Positions 5,344 to 11,570 of a stretch of DNA of 14,288 bases are shown here, piece after piece; within the stretch, counting starts at the first letter, position 1; every line of letters starts with the position of its first letter. The stretch comes from Paracoccaceae bacterium. GTDB taxonomy: Bacteria > Pseudomonadota > Alphaproteobacteria > Rhodobacterales > Rhodobacteraceae. The notes under the pieces are model-generated. The model ran no database searches. It was not told where the DNA came from and was given only the letters and a program-made list of their open reading frames with translations. Made by a program: the position numbers and the translations under genes. The stretch lies in the NCBI GenBank assembly GCA_009922885.1, contig RFUP01000020.1, positions 1-14,288 on the forward strand, read 5' to 3'.

Positions 5344-5781
5344 TCAGGCCCCAGCAATCAAGCCCTTGGCACAGGCTTCGATCAGATCGAGGCAGCCGTC
5401 GAAATCACGGGTGTAGTAGGGGTCAGGCACGTGGTTCACCCCGGCTTCGGCAGCGTAATCGGTGAAGAGGCGCGCGGGCGTTACGTTGCCCTTCGGGCGG
5501 AGGCGTTCAACGTTTGCGAGGTTCTCGGCATCCATGCAGAGGATGAGGGAGAACTTGGTGAAATCGACGGCTGTGAATTGGCGGGCGCGCAGGCGGGACA
5601 GGTCATATCCCCGCGCCTTGGCTGCCGCCTGCATCGGGCCGTAAGGCGGCTCGCCCACGTGCCAATCCGAGGTGCCCGCACTGTCGATGCGCCAATCGGG
5701 CCGGAGGGCGCGGAGCACGCCTTCGGCAGCCGGAGAGCGGCAGATGTTGCCGAGGCAGACGAAGAGGATAGGGTGGGTCAT
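5344..5781 (-). CDS. Low-molecular-weight protein-tyrosine phosphatase
   Basis: This is a cytoplasmic phosphatase of the LMW-PTP/arsenate reductase fold. The 145 residues begin with ILFVCLGNICRSPAAEG, which contains the P-loop Cys9-X5-Arg15-Ser16. DPYY at 120-123 supplies the general acid Asp120 and the Tyr pair typical of true tyrosine phosphatases. Length and motifs fit a complete, active enzyme. The first ATG (5781) matches the usual N-terminus, though its upstream region has no strong ribosome binding site. The gene is divergent from the sirtuin gene, with 65 bp between them. No capsule or tyrosine kinase gene is nearby, so a Wzb-type role in polysaccharide export is not supported by context. 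Confidence 0.93.
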   Translation of the reverse strand: MTHPILFVCLGNICRSPAAEGVLRALRPDWRIDSAGTSDWHVGEPPYGPMQAAAKARGYDLSRLRARQFTAVDFTKFSLILCMDAENLANVERLRPKGNVTPARLFTDYAAEAGVNHVPDPYYTRDFDGCLDLIEACAKGLIAGA

Positions 5782-5846
5782 GCGCGGGGTTTGACAGGCA
5801 GAATGGCTTGGCGCAACTGGTTTACCGAATGAGACGAGGAAGGTGA

Positions 5847-6539
5847 ATGACTGGGCCGATCGTTATTCTGACAGGCGCGGGCATTTCCGCCGAAAGCGGG
5901 TTGGGCACCTTTCGTGACAAGGACGGGCTTTGGACGCGCTATCCTCTGGAGGATGTGGCGACGCCCGAGGGCTTCGCCCGCAACCCCGCCCTTGTGCACG
6001 CGTTCTACAACGCACGCCGCGCCAATGCGGCGGGGGCCAAACCGAATGCCGCGCATCACGCTTTGGCGCGATTGCAGCGCGAACATACGGCGGGCGTGGT
6101 GATCGTGACGCAGAATGTTGACGGGTTGCACGAGGCGGCGGGAGCGGAGGCGATCCATATGCATGGCGAGCTTTCCCGCGCACTTTGTGCCACTTGTGAA
6201 GCTCGGTGGGATGCGCCTTTGGTCATGTCGCCCACGGGCCGCTGCCCGGAGTGTGGGAAGGCGGCAACGCGGCCCGATATCGTCTGGTTCGGGGAATTCC
6301 CCTACCACATGGAGAGGATCTGGGAGGAGTTGCGGAAGGCCGATCTATTCGTGGCGATCGGCACTTCGGGCAATGTCTATCCGGCAGCAGCGTTCGTGCA
6401 GGACGCGTCGCGCGCGGGTGCTGAAACCCTGGAGTTGAACCTTGAGGCTTCGGCGGTGATTTCGGATTTCGACGATGCGCGCTTCGGCCCGGCGTCGGAG
6501 ATTGTTCCGGCTTGGGTGGAAGAGATTCTGGGCAAGTAA
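5847..6539 (+). CDS. cobB: NAD-dependent protein deacylase (class III-like sirtuin)
   Basis: Sirtuins remove acyl groups from protein lysines using NAD+. The 230-residue sequence shows GAGIS (10-14) and TQNVD (88-92) for NAD binding, catalytic His106 in HMHGEL, and the zinc Cys pairs 114/117 and 133/136. The GTSGNVYPAA and ELNLE motifs follow further on. Tyr54 and Arg57 in HAFYNARR match the Tyr/Arg pair that marks class III sirtuins with desuccinylase activity (SIRT5, E. coli CobB), so acidic acyl groups may be the preferred substrates. The N-terminus is short and starts directly at the Rossmann fold. ATG 5847 has AGGAAGG upstream. The gene is divergent from the tyrosine phosphatase and convergent with the copper chaperone gene, with 46 bp between the stops. 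Confidence 0.93.
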   Translation: MTGPIVILTGAGISAESGLGTFRDKDGLWTRYPLEDVATPEGFARNPALVHAFYNARRANAAGAKPNAAHHALARLQREHTAGVVIVTQNVDGLHEAAGAEAIHMHGELSRALCATCEARWDAPLVMSPTGRCPECGKAATRPDIVWFGEFPYHMERIWEELRKADLFVAIGTSGNVYPAAAFVQDASRAGAETLELNLEASAVISDFDDARFGPASEIVPAWVEEILGK

Positions 6540-6585
6540 GGCCCGCGCCGAATGCCAAATGAGGCTGCGGCGCAGGCCATGGGTG

Positions 6586-7074
6586 TTAGCCGCCGGACTT
6601 CATCTGGCCGTGCTTGTGCTGCATCTGGCCGCCTTCTTCGGGCTTGCGCTCCAGATCAACGGGAATGTCCACCTGCACTTCGCCCGCCTTTTCGAAGACG
6701 AGGGTAACAGGCACGATATCGCCTTGCTTCAGCTCCTGTTTGAGACCGAGGAACATCACGTGATGGCCGCCGCGCACCATGGCAATCGCGCCATCGGCGG
6801 GCAGTTCGAAGCCCTCTTCAACGTGGATCATCTGCATCACGCCTTGGGCATTTTCCTTGTGCGTGTGCAACTCAACCTTTTCGGCAATCGGCGAAGACAC
6901 ATCAACGAGGCGATCCGCATCGCCCTTATTGTGGATCATCATGAAGGCAGCACCTGTTTGGGCATTCGCCATCGAGGTGCGGGCATAGGGGTCCATGACG
7001 GAGATTTCGCCTGCGATGGCAGGAAAGGCGGCGAGAGCAGCAACGGCGGCTGCAATGGAAAGACGGAGTTTCAT
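6586..7074 (-). CDS. PCu(A)C-type periplasmic copper chaperone
   Basis: PCu(A)C proteins carry Cu(I) to the CuA or CuB site of cytochrome c oxidase in the periplasm. The 162-residue precursor has a signal peptide (1-21, ending FPAIA). The family's copper ligands follow: His70 in VELHTH, Met82 in VMQM, and His105 and Met107 in GGHHVMFLGL. A C-terminal tail (about 150-158, MQHKHGQM) adds further Met/His ligands, a feature seen in some family members. ATG 7074 is chosen over the upstream ATG at 7110 because AAGGAT precedes it and the signal peptide begins there. The gene follows a small exported Cys/His protein by 69 bp on the same strand. Regulation is not evident from the sequence. Confidence 0.92.
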   Translation of the reverse strand: MKLRLSIAAAVAALAAFPAIAGEISVMDPYARTSMANAQTGAAFMMIHNKGDADRLVDVSSPIAEKVELHTHKENAQGVMQMIHVEEGFELPADGAIAMVRGGHHVMFLGLKQELKQGDIVPVTLVFEKAGEVQVDIPVDLERKPEEGGQMQHKHGQMKSGG

Positions 7075-7143
7075 TTCGGTATCCTTTGAGCGTAAAGCGC
7101 AGGGCTTCACGTCTGGTTTTCAACTTTGATGCTTAAGAATGGA

Positions 7144-7494
7144 TCAAAGGAAAACAGGCGGGCCACGCGCCTGCGGCGGCACACCCAGCGAGCTCAGCCC
7201 GGCCTCGACCGAAGAGACGAAAGCGAGGCGGACGAGCGCTGTGGGCGCTTCAGGCAGGCTGGCCACATGGACGCCAAGATCGAAGCCGTGCAGCGCGAAG
7301 TCCGGGCAGATGTGCGGCGGGCCAACAGGCTCGCCGTTTTCATCCACGGCGACCATCAACGGCCCTGTTCCCGTGCAGAGCTCGTTATAGCCGGCAGGCG
7401 AGGACATCGCGCGCGCCGCGGCCATGCTGTGGCCGGTCAACGCAAGGACCAGCACCATCAGGAGGCTCAAAAGAGGCGAACGCATCAGCTTCAT
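7144..7494 (-). CDS. Small exported Cys/His protein next to the copper chaperone
   Basis: From ATG 7494 this is a 116-residue protein with an N-terminal hydrophobic segment (about 8-28) that looks like a signal peptide ending near AAARA. The mature part has LCTGTG (Cys40), VAVDENGEP and HICPDF (His61, Cys63), and it ends in a Pro/Arg-rich RGPP stretch. The spacing of Cys-Thr-Gly and H.CPD resembles DUF2946-type small proteins linked to copper. I recall the resemblance only in outline, and the usual second Cys of CPDC is Phe here. ATG 7485 is an alternative start; neither has a clear ribosome binding site. Its position directly upstream of the PCu(A)C gene suggests a role in copper handling. 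The rpmB terminator lies between it and rpmB. Confidence 0.65.
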   Translation of the reverse strand: MKLMRSPLLSLLMVLVLALTGHSMAAARAMSSPAGYNELCTGTGPLMVAVDENGEPVGPPHICPDFALHGFDLGVHVASLPEAPTALVRLAFVSSVEAGLSSLGVPPQARGPPVFL

Positions 7495-7550
7495 AAAGCA
7501 GGAGATAGACTTGGGCAGGCGGGAATGTAAGGCCCAAGTAATCTGCGCGA

Positions 7551-7586
7551 CAAAAAGAAACAGCCCTCGGCGTGGGCCGAAGGCTG
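7551..7586 (-). terminator. Rho-independent terminator of rpmB
   Basis: Read on the minus strand, CAGCCTTCGGC, loop CCAC and GCCGAGGGCTG form an 11-bp stem with a single G-T mismatch (plus-strand 7561-7571 and 7576-7586). The run TTTCTTTTTG follows. It begins 24 bp past the rpmB stop and should separate rpmB transcription from the downstream copper genes. Confidence 0.88.
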
Positions 7587-7609
7587 CTCTACTGTCCCTC
7601 GTCAAAGGA

Positions 7610-7897
7610 TCAGGCGGTTGCCTGTGCCTTCGCGATTTCTTTCTTGATCTTCAGCGCGTTTGCCGAAAGCTCGTCATCCTTGGCCTTTGCCAGGAACGCG
7701 TCGATGCCGCCACGGTGGTCGACCGAACGCAGTGCAGCAGCGGAGATGCGCAGCTTCACAGGGCGGCCGAGCGTTTCGGACTGCAGCGAAACCTCATTGA
7801 GGTTCGGCAGCCAGCGACGGCGGGTTTTGTTGTTTGCGTGGCTGACATTGTTGCCAGTCATCGGGCCTTTTCCGGTCAGTTCGCAACGGCGCGACAT
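7610..7897 (-). CDS. rpmB: 50S ribosomal protein L28
   Basis: L28 is a small protein of the large ribosomal subunit. The 95-residue sequence begins MSRRCELTGKGPMTGNNVSH and continues NNKTRRRWLPNLN, which is diagnostic, with the longer alphaproteobacterial C-terminus ending in KKEIAKAQATA. ATG 7897 is preferred over the in-frame GTG at 7906, because that GTG is part of the GAGGTG ribosome binding site itself. The protein lacks the Cys pairs of zinc-binding L28 variants (only Cys5 is present). It appears to be a single-gene transcript with its own terminator, and two hairpins lie in its leader. Confidence 0.96.
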   Translation of the reverse strand: MSRRCELTGKGPMTGNNVSHANNKTRRRWLPNLNEVSLQSETLGRPVKLRISAAALRSVDHRGGIDAFLAKAKDDELSANALKIKKEIAKAQATA

Positions 7898-7920
7898 CTC
7901 TTTCACCTCGTCTGGATCAG

Positions 7921-7972
7921 AGGGGCCGCGCGGGCCCCTTCAACATAAATAGGCACCACAAACAGCGGTGCC
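7921..7972 (-). promoter_or_regulatory. Two hairpins in the rpmB leader
   Basis: A GC stem (AGGGGCC at 7921-7927 with GGCCCCT at 7933-7939) and a second stem (GGCACC at 7952-7957 with GGTGCC at 7967-7972, 9-nt loop) lie 24-75 nt upstream of the rpmB ATG. They could form a structured 5' leader controlling L28 synthesis. Alternatively the outer one is a weak terminator, since TATTTATGTT follows it on the minus strand. The rest of the 224-bp gap to the next gene (7898-8121) holds a 6-bp inverted repeat, CATGCG/CGCATG at 8043-8063, and no clear promoter. Confidence 0.4.
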
Positions 7973-8121
7973 CCGAATTCCGTTCGGGCCGTTTAGGCGG
8001 AATCGCTGCGGGCGTCAAGAGCAGACGGGGGCGATCCGTGCTCATGCGAGCGGAATGCGCATGGCATTGACGGCGCGCGGAGAAACTGCCACCGATCACC
8101 CTCAAAATAAAGGGGGTCGGG

Positions 8122-9246
8122 ATGGCTGAAGCACAAGACATCATCGTCATCGGGGGTGGCATGGCGGGGGCTTCGGTTGCGGCGCGGCTGGCGGAAGCCG
8201 GAAAGCGCGTGACCCTTCTGGAGCGGGAATCCCAACCCGGCTACCATTCGACGGGACGTTCGGCTGCTGTGTGGGAACCTGCCTATGGTCCGCTCGCGAT
8301 CCGCCAGCTCACGCGCGCTTCTTTGGGGTTTTTCCAGGCCCCTCCGGCAGGGTTTGCCGAGGTGCCCCTGATCAAGCCCTTGGCGATTCTCACCCTTGCG
8401 CCTCAGGAAAGGCTAGGCCGGATCGCCGAAGAAAAAGCCGCGATGCCAGATGCGGATCTGCGCGAGATTTCGGTGGAGGAAGCGGAAGCCTTGGCGCAGG
8501 TGATGAAGCCCGGATGGGTGAAGGGCGCGCTTCTAACCGAGGCAGCGGGCGCGCTTGACGTGGATGCGATCCATCGCGGTTTTCTGAAGAGCTTCAAGGC
8601 GGCGGGCGGTGAGATCGTCGTGAAAGCGGAGGTCACGGCTTTGGTTTCGACAGAGGCTGGCTGGACTGTGGAAACCACGGCAGGCACGTTCGCGGCTCCG
8701 GTCGTGGTCAATGCGGGCGGGGCTTGGGCCGATGAGATCGGCCGAATGGCGGGGGTAGAATCCATCGGGCTGAAACCGCTCCGGCGCACGGCGCTGACAG
8801 TGGCGGCACCCGAGGGATTGGACACTGCAACGCTGCCGATGATTCTCGACGTGGACGAAGAGTTCTACATCAAGGGAGATGCGGGGCGGCTGCTGCTGTC
8901 GCCTGCCAATGAAGACCCCGAATCGCCCTGCGATGCCCAGCCGGATGAATATGACGTGGCTCTCTGCATCTGGAGGATCGAAGAGGCGACGACGCTCAAG
9001 ATCACGAAGATCGACAGCAAATGGGCGGGCCTGCGTTCTTTCGTGGCGGATAAGGCGCCTGTGGCTGGTTTTTCGGGTAAAGCGAAGGGCTTCTACTGGC
9101 TCGCAGGCCAAGGCGGCTATGGCATCCAATCGGCCCCTGCCCTCTCGGCTTTCGCGGCAAGCGATATCCTTGGCGCGGGTTTGCCCGAGGAATTGGCGAA
9201 AGAGGGTTTCGATCCCGCAAGCGTTTCACCGCTGCGGCTAGCGTAA
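8122..9246 (+). CDS. FAD-dependent oxidoreductase, D-arginine dehydrogenase (DauA)-like
   Basis: This 374-residue flavoenzyme belongs to the D-amino acid oxidase (DAO) superfamily. The FAD-binding loop GGGMAG (11-16) and LLERE at the end of the second strand are clear. GYHSTGRSAAVWEPAYG (40-56) is very close to the same segment of Pseudomonas D-arginine dehydrogenase as I recall it. So are FYIKGDAG..LLSPANEDP, WAGLRSFVAD and LAGQGGYGIQ. The His of GYHSTG, the Tyr of FYIK and the Arg of GLRSF correspond to active-site residues of DauA. It would oxidise D-amino acids, probably basic or hydrophobic ones, to 2-oxo acids, passing electrons to the respiratory chain rather than to oxygen. The partner DauB is not in the window. 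ATG 8122 has AGGGGG upstream. The gene ends 8 bp from the convergent TetR gene and is probably monocistronic. Confidence 0.85.
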   Translation: MAEAQDIIVIGGGMAGASVAARLAEAGKRVTLLERESQPGYHSTGRSAAVWEPAYGPLAIRQLTRASLGFFQAPPAGFAEVPLIKPLAILTLAPQERLGRIAEEKAAMPDADLREISVEEAEALAQVMKPGWVKGALLTEAAGALDVDAIHRGFLKSFKAAGGEIVVKAEVTALVSTEAGWTVETTAGTFAAPVVVNAGGAWADEIGRMAGVESIGLKPLRRTALTVAAPEGLDTATLPMILDVDEEFYIKGDAGRLLLSPANEDPESPCDAQPDEYDVALCIWRIEEATTLKITKIDSKWAGLRSFVADKAPVAGFSGKAKGFYWLAGQGGYGIQSAPALSAFAASDILGAGLPEELAKEGFDPASVSPLRLA

Positions 9247-9254
9247 GCTTCGGA

Positions 9255-9869
9255 TCAGGCGGTGTGGCGCGCGAGGAAGCGGGCCCATTCGGCCTCAGAA
9301 AGTGGCTTGCCCGTGTAGGTTTCCACGTAAGACGGCATCCTTTGCAAACGCACATCCGTCGTTTCGATGACCATCATCGAGATATAGCCGATCTGCGTGT
9401 AATAGAGCGCTCGTGCCCGCGTTTCGGCGGCAAGGCCGTTATAGCCGAAGCGCGCGAACATGCGGGTGAGGGCATCAAGGCGCATCGCATCGTTGGCTTG
9501 CACTTTTTCGCGAACGGTCGGGTCGGAATGCGCCCAAGTCCGGACGGCAAAATCGAAACGCGCGTCGAAAATCTCCGGCAGGAGCCAAGCGTCGAATACG
9601 TTTAACACCGCTTCGTTGGCAGAGGCCGCGAATGCTTCGGTGCGGGCGATGAGGTTGCCAGTATTCTTCGCCTCCCAACGCGCGAGGAGGGCATCGAGAA
9701 GCGCCTCGCGATCCTTGAAATGCCAGTAGAAGGCGGTGCGCGTGAGGCTGATCGCTTCGGAAACCGAGGCTACTTTCACGGCATCCACGCCGCCTTCAAG
9801 AAGCCGCTGGTATGCGGCGTCGATGAAGGCTTCGGCTTGGACGCTGTCTGCTCTGGGGGCTTCGGTCAT
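9255..9869 (-). CDS. TetR family transcriptional regulator
   Basis: This 204-residue regulator has an N-terminal TetR helix-turn-helix (about 11-60): a helix starting FIDAAYQRLLEGG, a recognition region VKVASVSEAISLTRTAFYWHFKDREALLDALL, and a ligand-binding domain for the rest. The FYWHFKDREALL motif is the family hallmark. It is divergent from the MttB-like operon, and the 97-bp gap carries three phased TTGAC repeats, so it most likely represses that operon and itself. The likely inducer is the betaine or amine substrate of the operon, but nothing in the sequence identifies it. ATG 9869 has no strong ribosome binding site. The 3' end converges on the DauA-like gene. Confidence 0.9.
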   Translation of the reverse strand: MTEAPRADSVQAEAFIDAAYQRLLEGGVDAVKVASVSEAISLTRTAFYWHFKDREALLDALLARWEAKNTGNLIARTEAFAASANEAVLNVFDAWLLPEIFDARFDFAVRTWAHSDPTVREKVQANDAMRLDALTRMFARFGYNGLAAETRARALYYTQIGYISMMVIETTDVRLQRMPSYVETYTGKPLSEAEWARFLARHTA

Positions 9870-9888
9870 GTCGCGGATTTAGCAGAGT

Positions 9889-9946
9889 TTGACGGGAAAA
9901 GGAAAGCTCTTGACGCAAGTGTCAAGGATGTTGACAGTGATGTCAA
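9889..9946. promoter_or_regulatory. Three TTGAC repeats phased at 21 bp: probable TetR operators
   Basis: TTGAC begins at 9889, 9910 and 9931, exactly 21 bp apart. The copy at 9931-9946 is a perfect 16-bp palindrome (TTGACA, GTGA, TGTCAA). The copy at 9910-9925 is the same with one mismatch (TTGACG, CAAG, TGTCAA). The copy at 9889 has only the left half. The 21-bp period places the sites on the same DNA face, as expected for two or three TetR dimers side by side. The sites fill the gap between the TetR start and the MttB-like ribosome binding site. The TTGAC(A/G) words also resemble -35 boxes, but I find no matching -10 at 16-18 bp. Confidence 0.75.
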
Positions 9947-9966
9947 GCGCACGAAGGAGCACCCCG

Positions 9967-11553
9967 ATGAGTCTCGCCACCCCTGACCCCGTTCAATCCT
10001 CTGCACGTAAAGGCCGCGGGGCGCGCCGGGCTGAAAGAAGCGGCACTGGCGGCGGGCTTGGCCCGAATGCCTGGCTCAAGGTGCCCTACATCGAACGTGG
10101 CGTTCCTTCCTATGACATCGCAAGCGAGGAGCAGCTTGACCGCGTGATGCACGCCGCCGAGCGCATCCTTGCTGAAATCGGCATTGAGTTCCGCGAAGAC
10201 CCCGAAACGGTGGAGCGCTTCCGCCGCGTGGGCGGCAAAGTGACCCAACTGACACCCGAGTCGTGGAATATCAAATTCGAACCGGGGATGATCGTCGAAC
10301 TCTGCAAGACCGCGCCCGAGCGCTTCACTCAATATGCCCGCAACCCCGCCAACACGGTGGAGATCGGCGGCAAGGCCACAGTTTTTGCTCCCTCCTATGG
10401 CTCGCCCTTCGTGATGGACCTCGACAAGGGCCGCCGCTACGGCACCATCGAAGACTTCCAGAACTTCATCAAACTCGCGCAGTCCTCGCCGTGGCTGCAC
10501 CATTCGGGCGGCACGATTTGCGAACCGACCGACGTGCCGGTGAACAAACGCCACCTCGATATGGTTTACAGCCATATGCGTTATTCGGACCGCCCCTTCC
10601 TCGGCTCGATCACCCACCAAGACCGCGTGACCGATACGCTGGATATGTGCCGCATCCTCTTCGGCTCGGACTATCTGGAAACCCATTGCGTGGTGATGGG
10701 GAACTTCAACTCCACCTCGCCGCTGGTGTGGGATGGCGTGACCACCAAGGGCATCACGCGCTACGCCGAAGCGAACCAAGGTTCGATCCTTCTGCCGTTC
10801 CTCCTTGGTGGCGCCGTGGCGCCGCTGACCATGGCGGGCCAGGTGGCGCAATGTGTGGCCGAAAGCCTTGTGGGTGTGGCGCTGACGCAAATCGTGCGCC
10901 CCGGTGCGCCCGCTCTTCTGGCGGGGTTCCTCTCGTCGATGTCGCTCCGCTCGGGGTCGCCCACTTTCGGCACGCCGGAGCCTGCGCTTGGTTCGCTCGT
11001 GATGGGGCAAATCTCGCGCCGTCTGAAACTGCCGCTGCGCTGTGCGGGGAACTTCTCCACCTCGAAGATGCCGGATGCGCAGGCGATGACCCAATCGATG
11101 ATGTCGGTGATGTCCGCCGTTCAAGGCGGAGCGAACTATATCCTGCACTGCGCGGGCTTCCTCGACGGGCTTCTGTCGATGTCCTACGAGAAATTCGTGC
11201 TCGATACCGACCTCTGCGGCCAGCTTCACAGCTACCTGCGCGGCCTCGATTTCTCGGATGACGCTTTGGCCGTTGATGCCTTGGCCGAAGGCGGGCCGGG
11301 GGTGCACCTCTTCTCGACCCAGCACGTGCTGAAATATTACGAGAAGGCCTATTACGACAGCGAGATGGACGACAACGATACCCATGAGACGTGGTTTGAA
11401 AACGGCTCGGTGGATGCGGCTGCGCGCGCCAACAAGCGCTGGAAAGACATCTTGAACCGTTACGAGGCCCCGCATCTCGACGAGGGGATCGACGAGGCGC
11501 TCAAGGAATTCATCGCCAAGAAAAAAGCGTCCATGCCGGACACCTGGTACTAA
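9967..11553 (+). CDS. MttB-like (COG5598) trimethylamine/betaine methyltransferase, non-pyrrolysine
   Basis: This 528-residue protein is of the trimethylamine methyltransferase MttB family. In archaea MttB uses pyrrolysine encoded by an in-frame TAG. Here the frame is open without any TAG, as in the non-Pyl relatives MtgB (glycine betaine) and MtpB (proline betaine), which move one methyl group from a quaternary amine to a corrinoid protein. Recognisable parts are the N-terminal RGVPSYDIASEEQLD...AERILAEIGIEFREDPE region, APSYGSPFVMD, and a long TIM-barrel core with GGAVAPLTMAGQVAQ and TQIVRPGAPALLAG. ATG 9967 is chosen because AAGGAG (9954-9959) precedes it and upstream codons would run through the operator. 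No corrinoid protein or reactivase is encoded nearby. The demethylase gene follows after 17 bp, so the substrate is probably a quaternary amine feeding it; proline-type betaines fit the third gene. Confidence 0.88.
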   Translation: MSLATPDPVQSSARKGRGARRAERSGTGGGLGPNAWLKVPYIERGVPSYDIASEEQLDRVMHAAERILAEIGIEFREDPETVERFRRVGGKVTQLTPESWNIKFEPGMIVELCKTAPERFTQYARNPANTVEIGGKATVFAPSYGSPFVMDLDKGRRYGTIEDFQNFIKLAQSSPWLHHSGGTICEPTDVPVNKRHLDMVYSHMRYSDRPFLGSITHQDRVTDTLDMCRILFGSDYLETHCVVMGNFNSTSPLVWDGVTTKGITRYAEANQGSILLPFLLGGAVAPLTMAGQVAQCVAESLVGVALTQIVRPGAPALLAGFLSSMSLRSGSPTFGTPEPALGSLVMGQISRRLKLPLRCAGNFSTSKMPDAQAMTQSMMSVMSAVQGGANYILHCAGFLDGLLSMSYEKFVLDTDLCGQLHSYLRGLDFSDDALAVDALAEGGPGVHLFSTQHVLKYYEKAYYDSEMDDNDTHETWFENGSVDAAARANKRWKDILNRYEAPHLDEGIDEALKEFIAKKKASMPDTWY

Positions 11554-11570
11554 TTCGGAAAGGGCCGATC

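Noticed and set aside
9889..9964. Sigma-70 promoters using the TTGAC(A/G) words as -35 boxes
   Set aside because: No acceptable -10 hexamer lies 16-18 bp from any of the three words on either strand, and the 21-bp palindromic phasing fits operators better.
9943..11475. 510-codon minus-strand open frame opposite the MttB-like gene
   Set aside because: His/Arg/Gly-rich translation without motifs, entirely antisense to a clear MttB-family protein.
9967..11553. Pyrrolysine-encoding MttB
   Set aside because: The frame contains no in-frame TAG and ends in TAA, so pyrrolysine is not needed. It is a non-Pyl family member.
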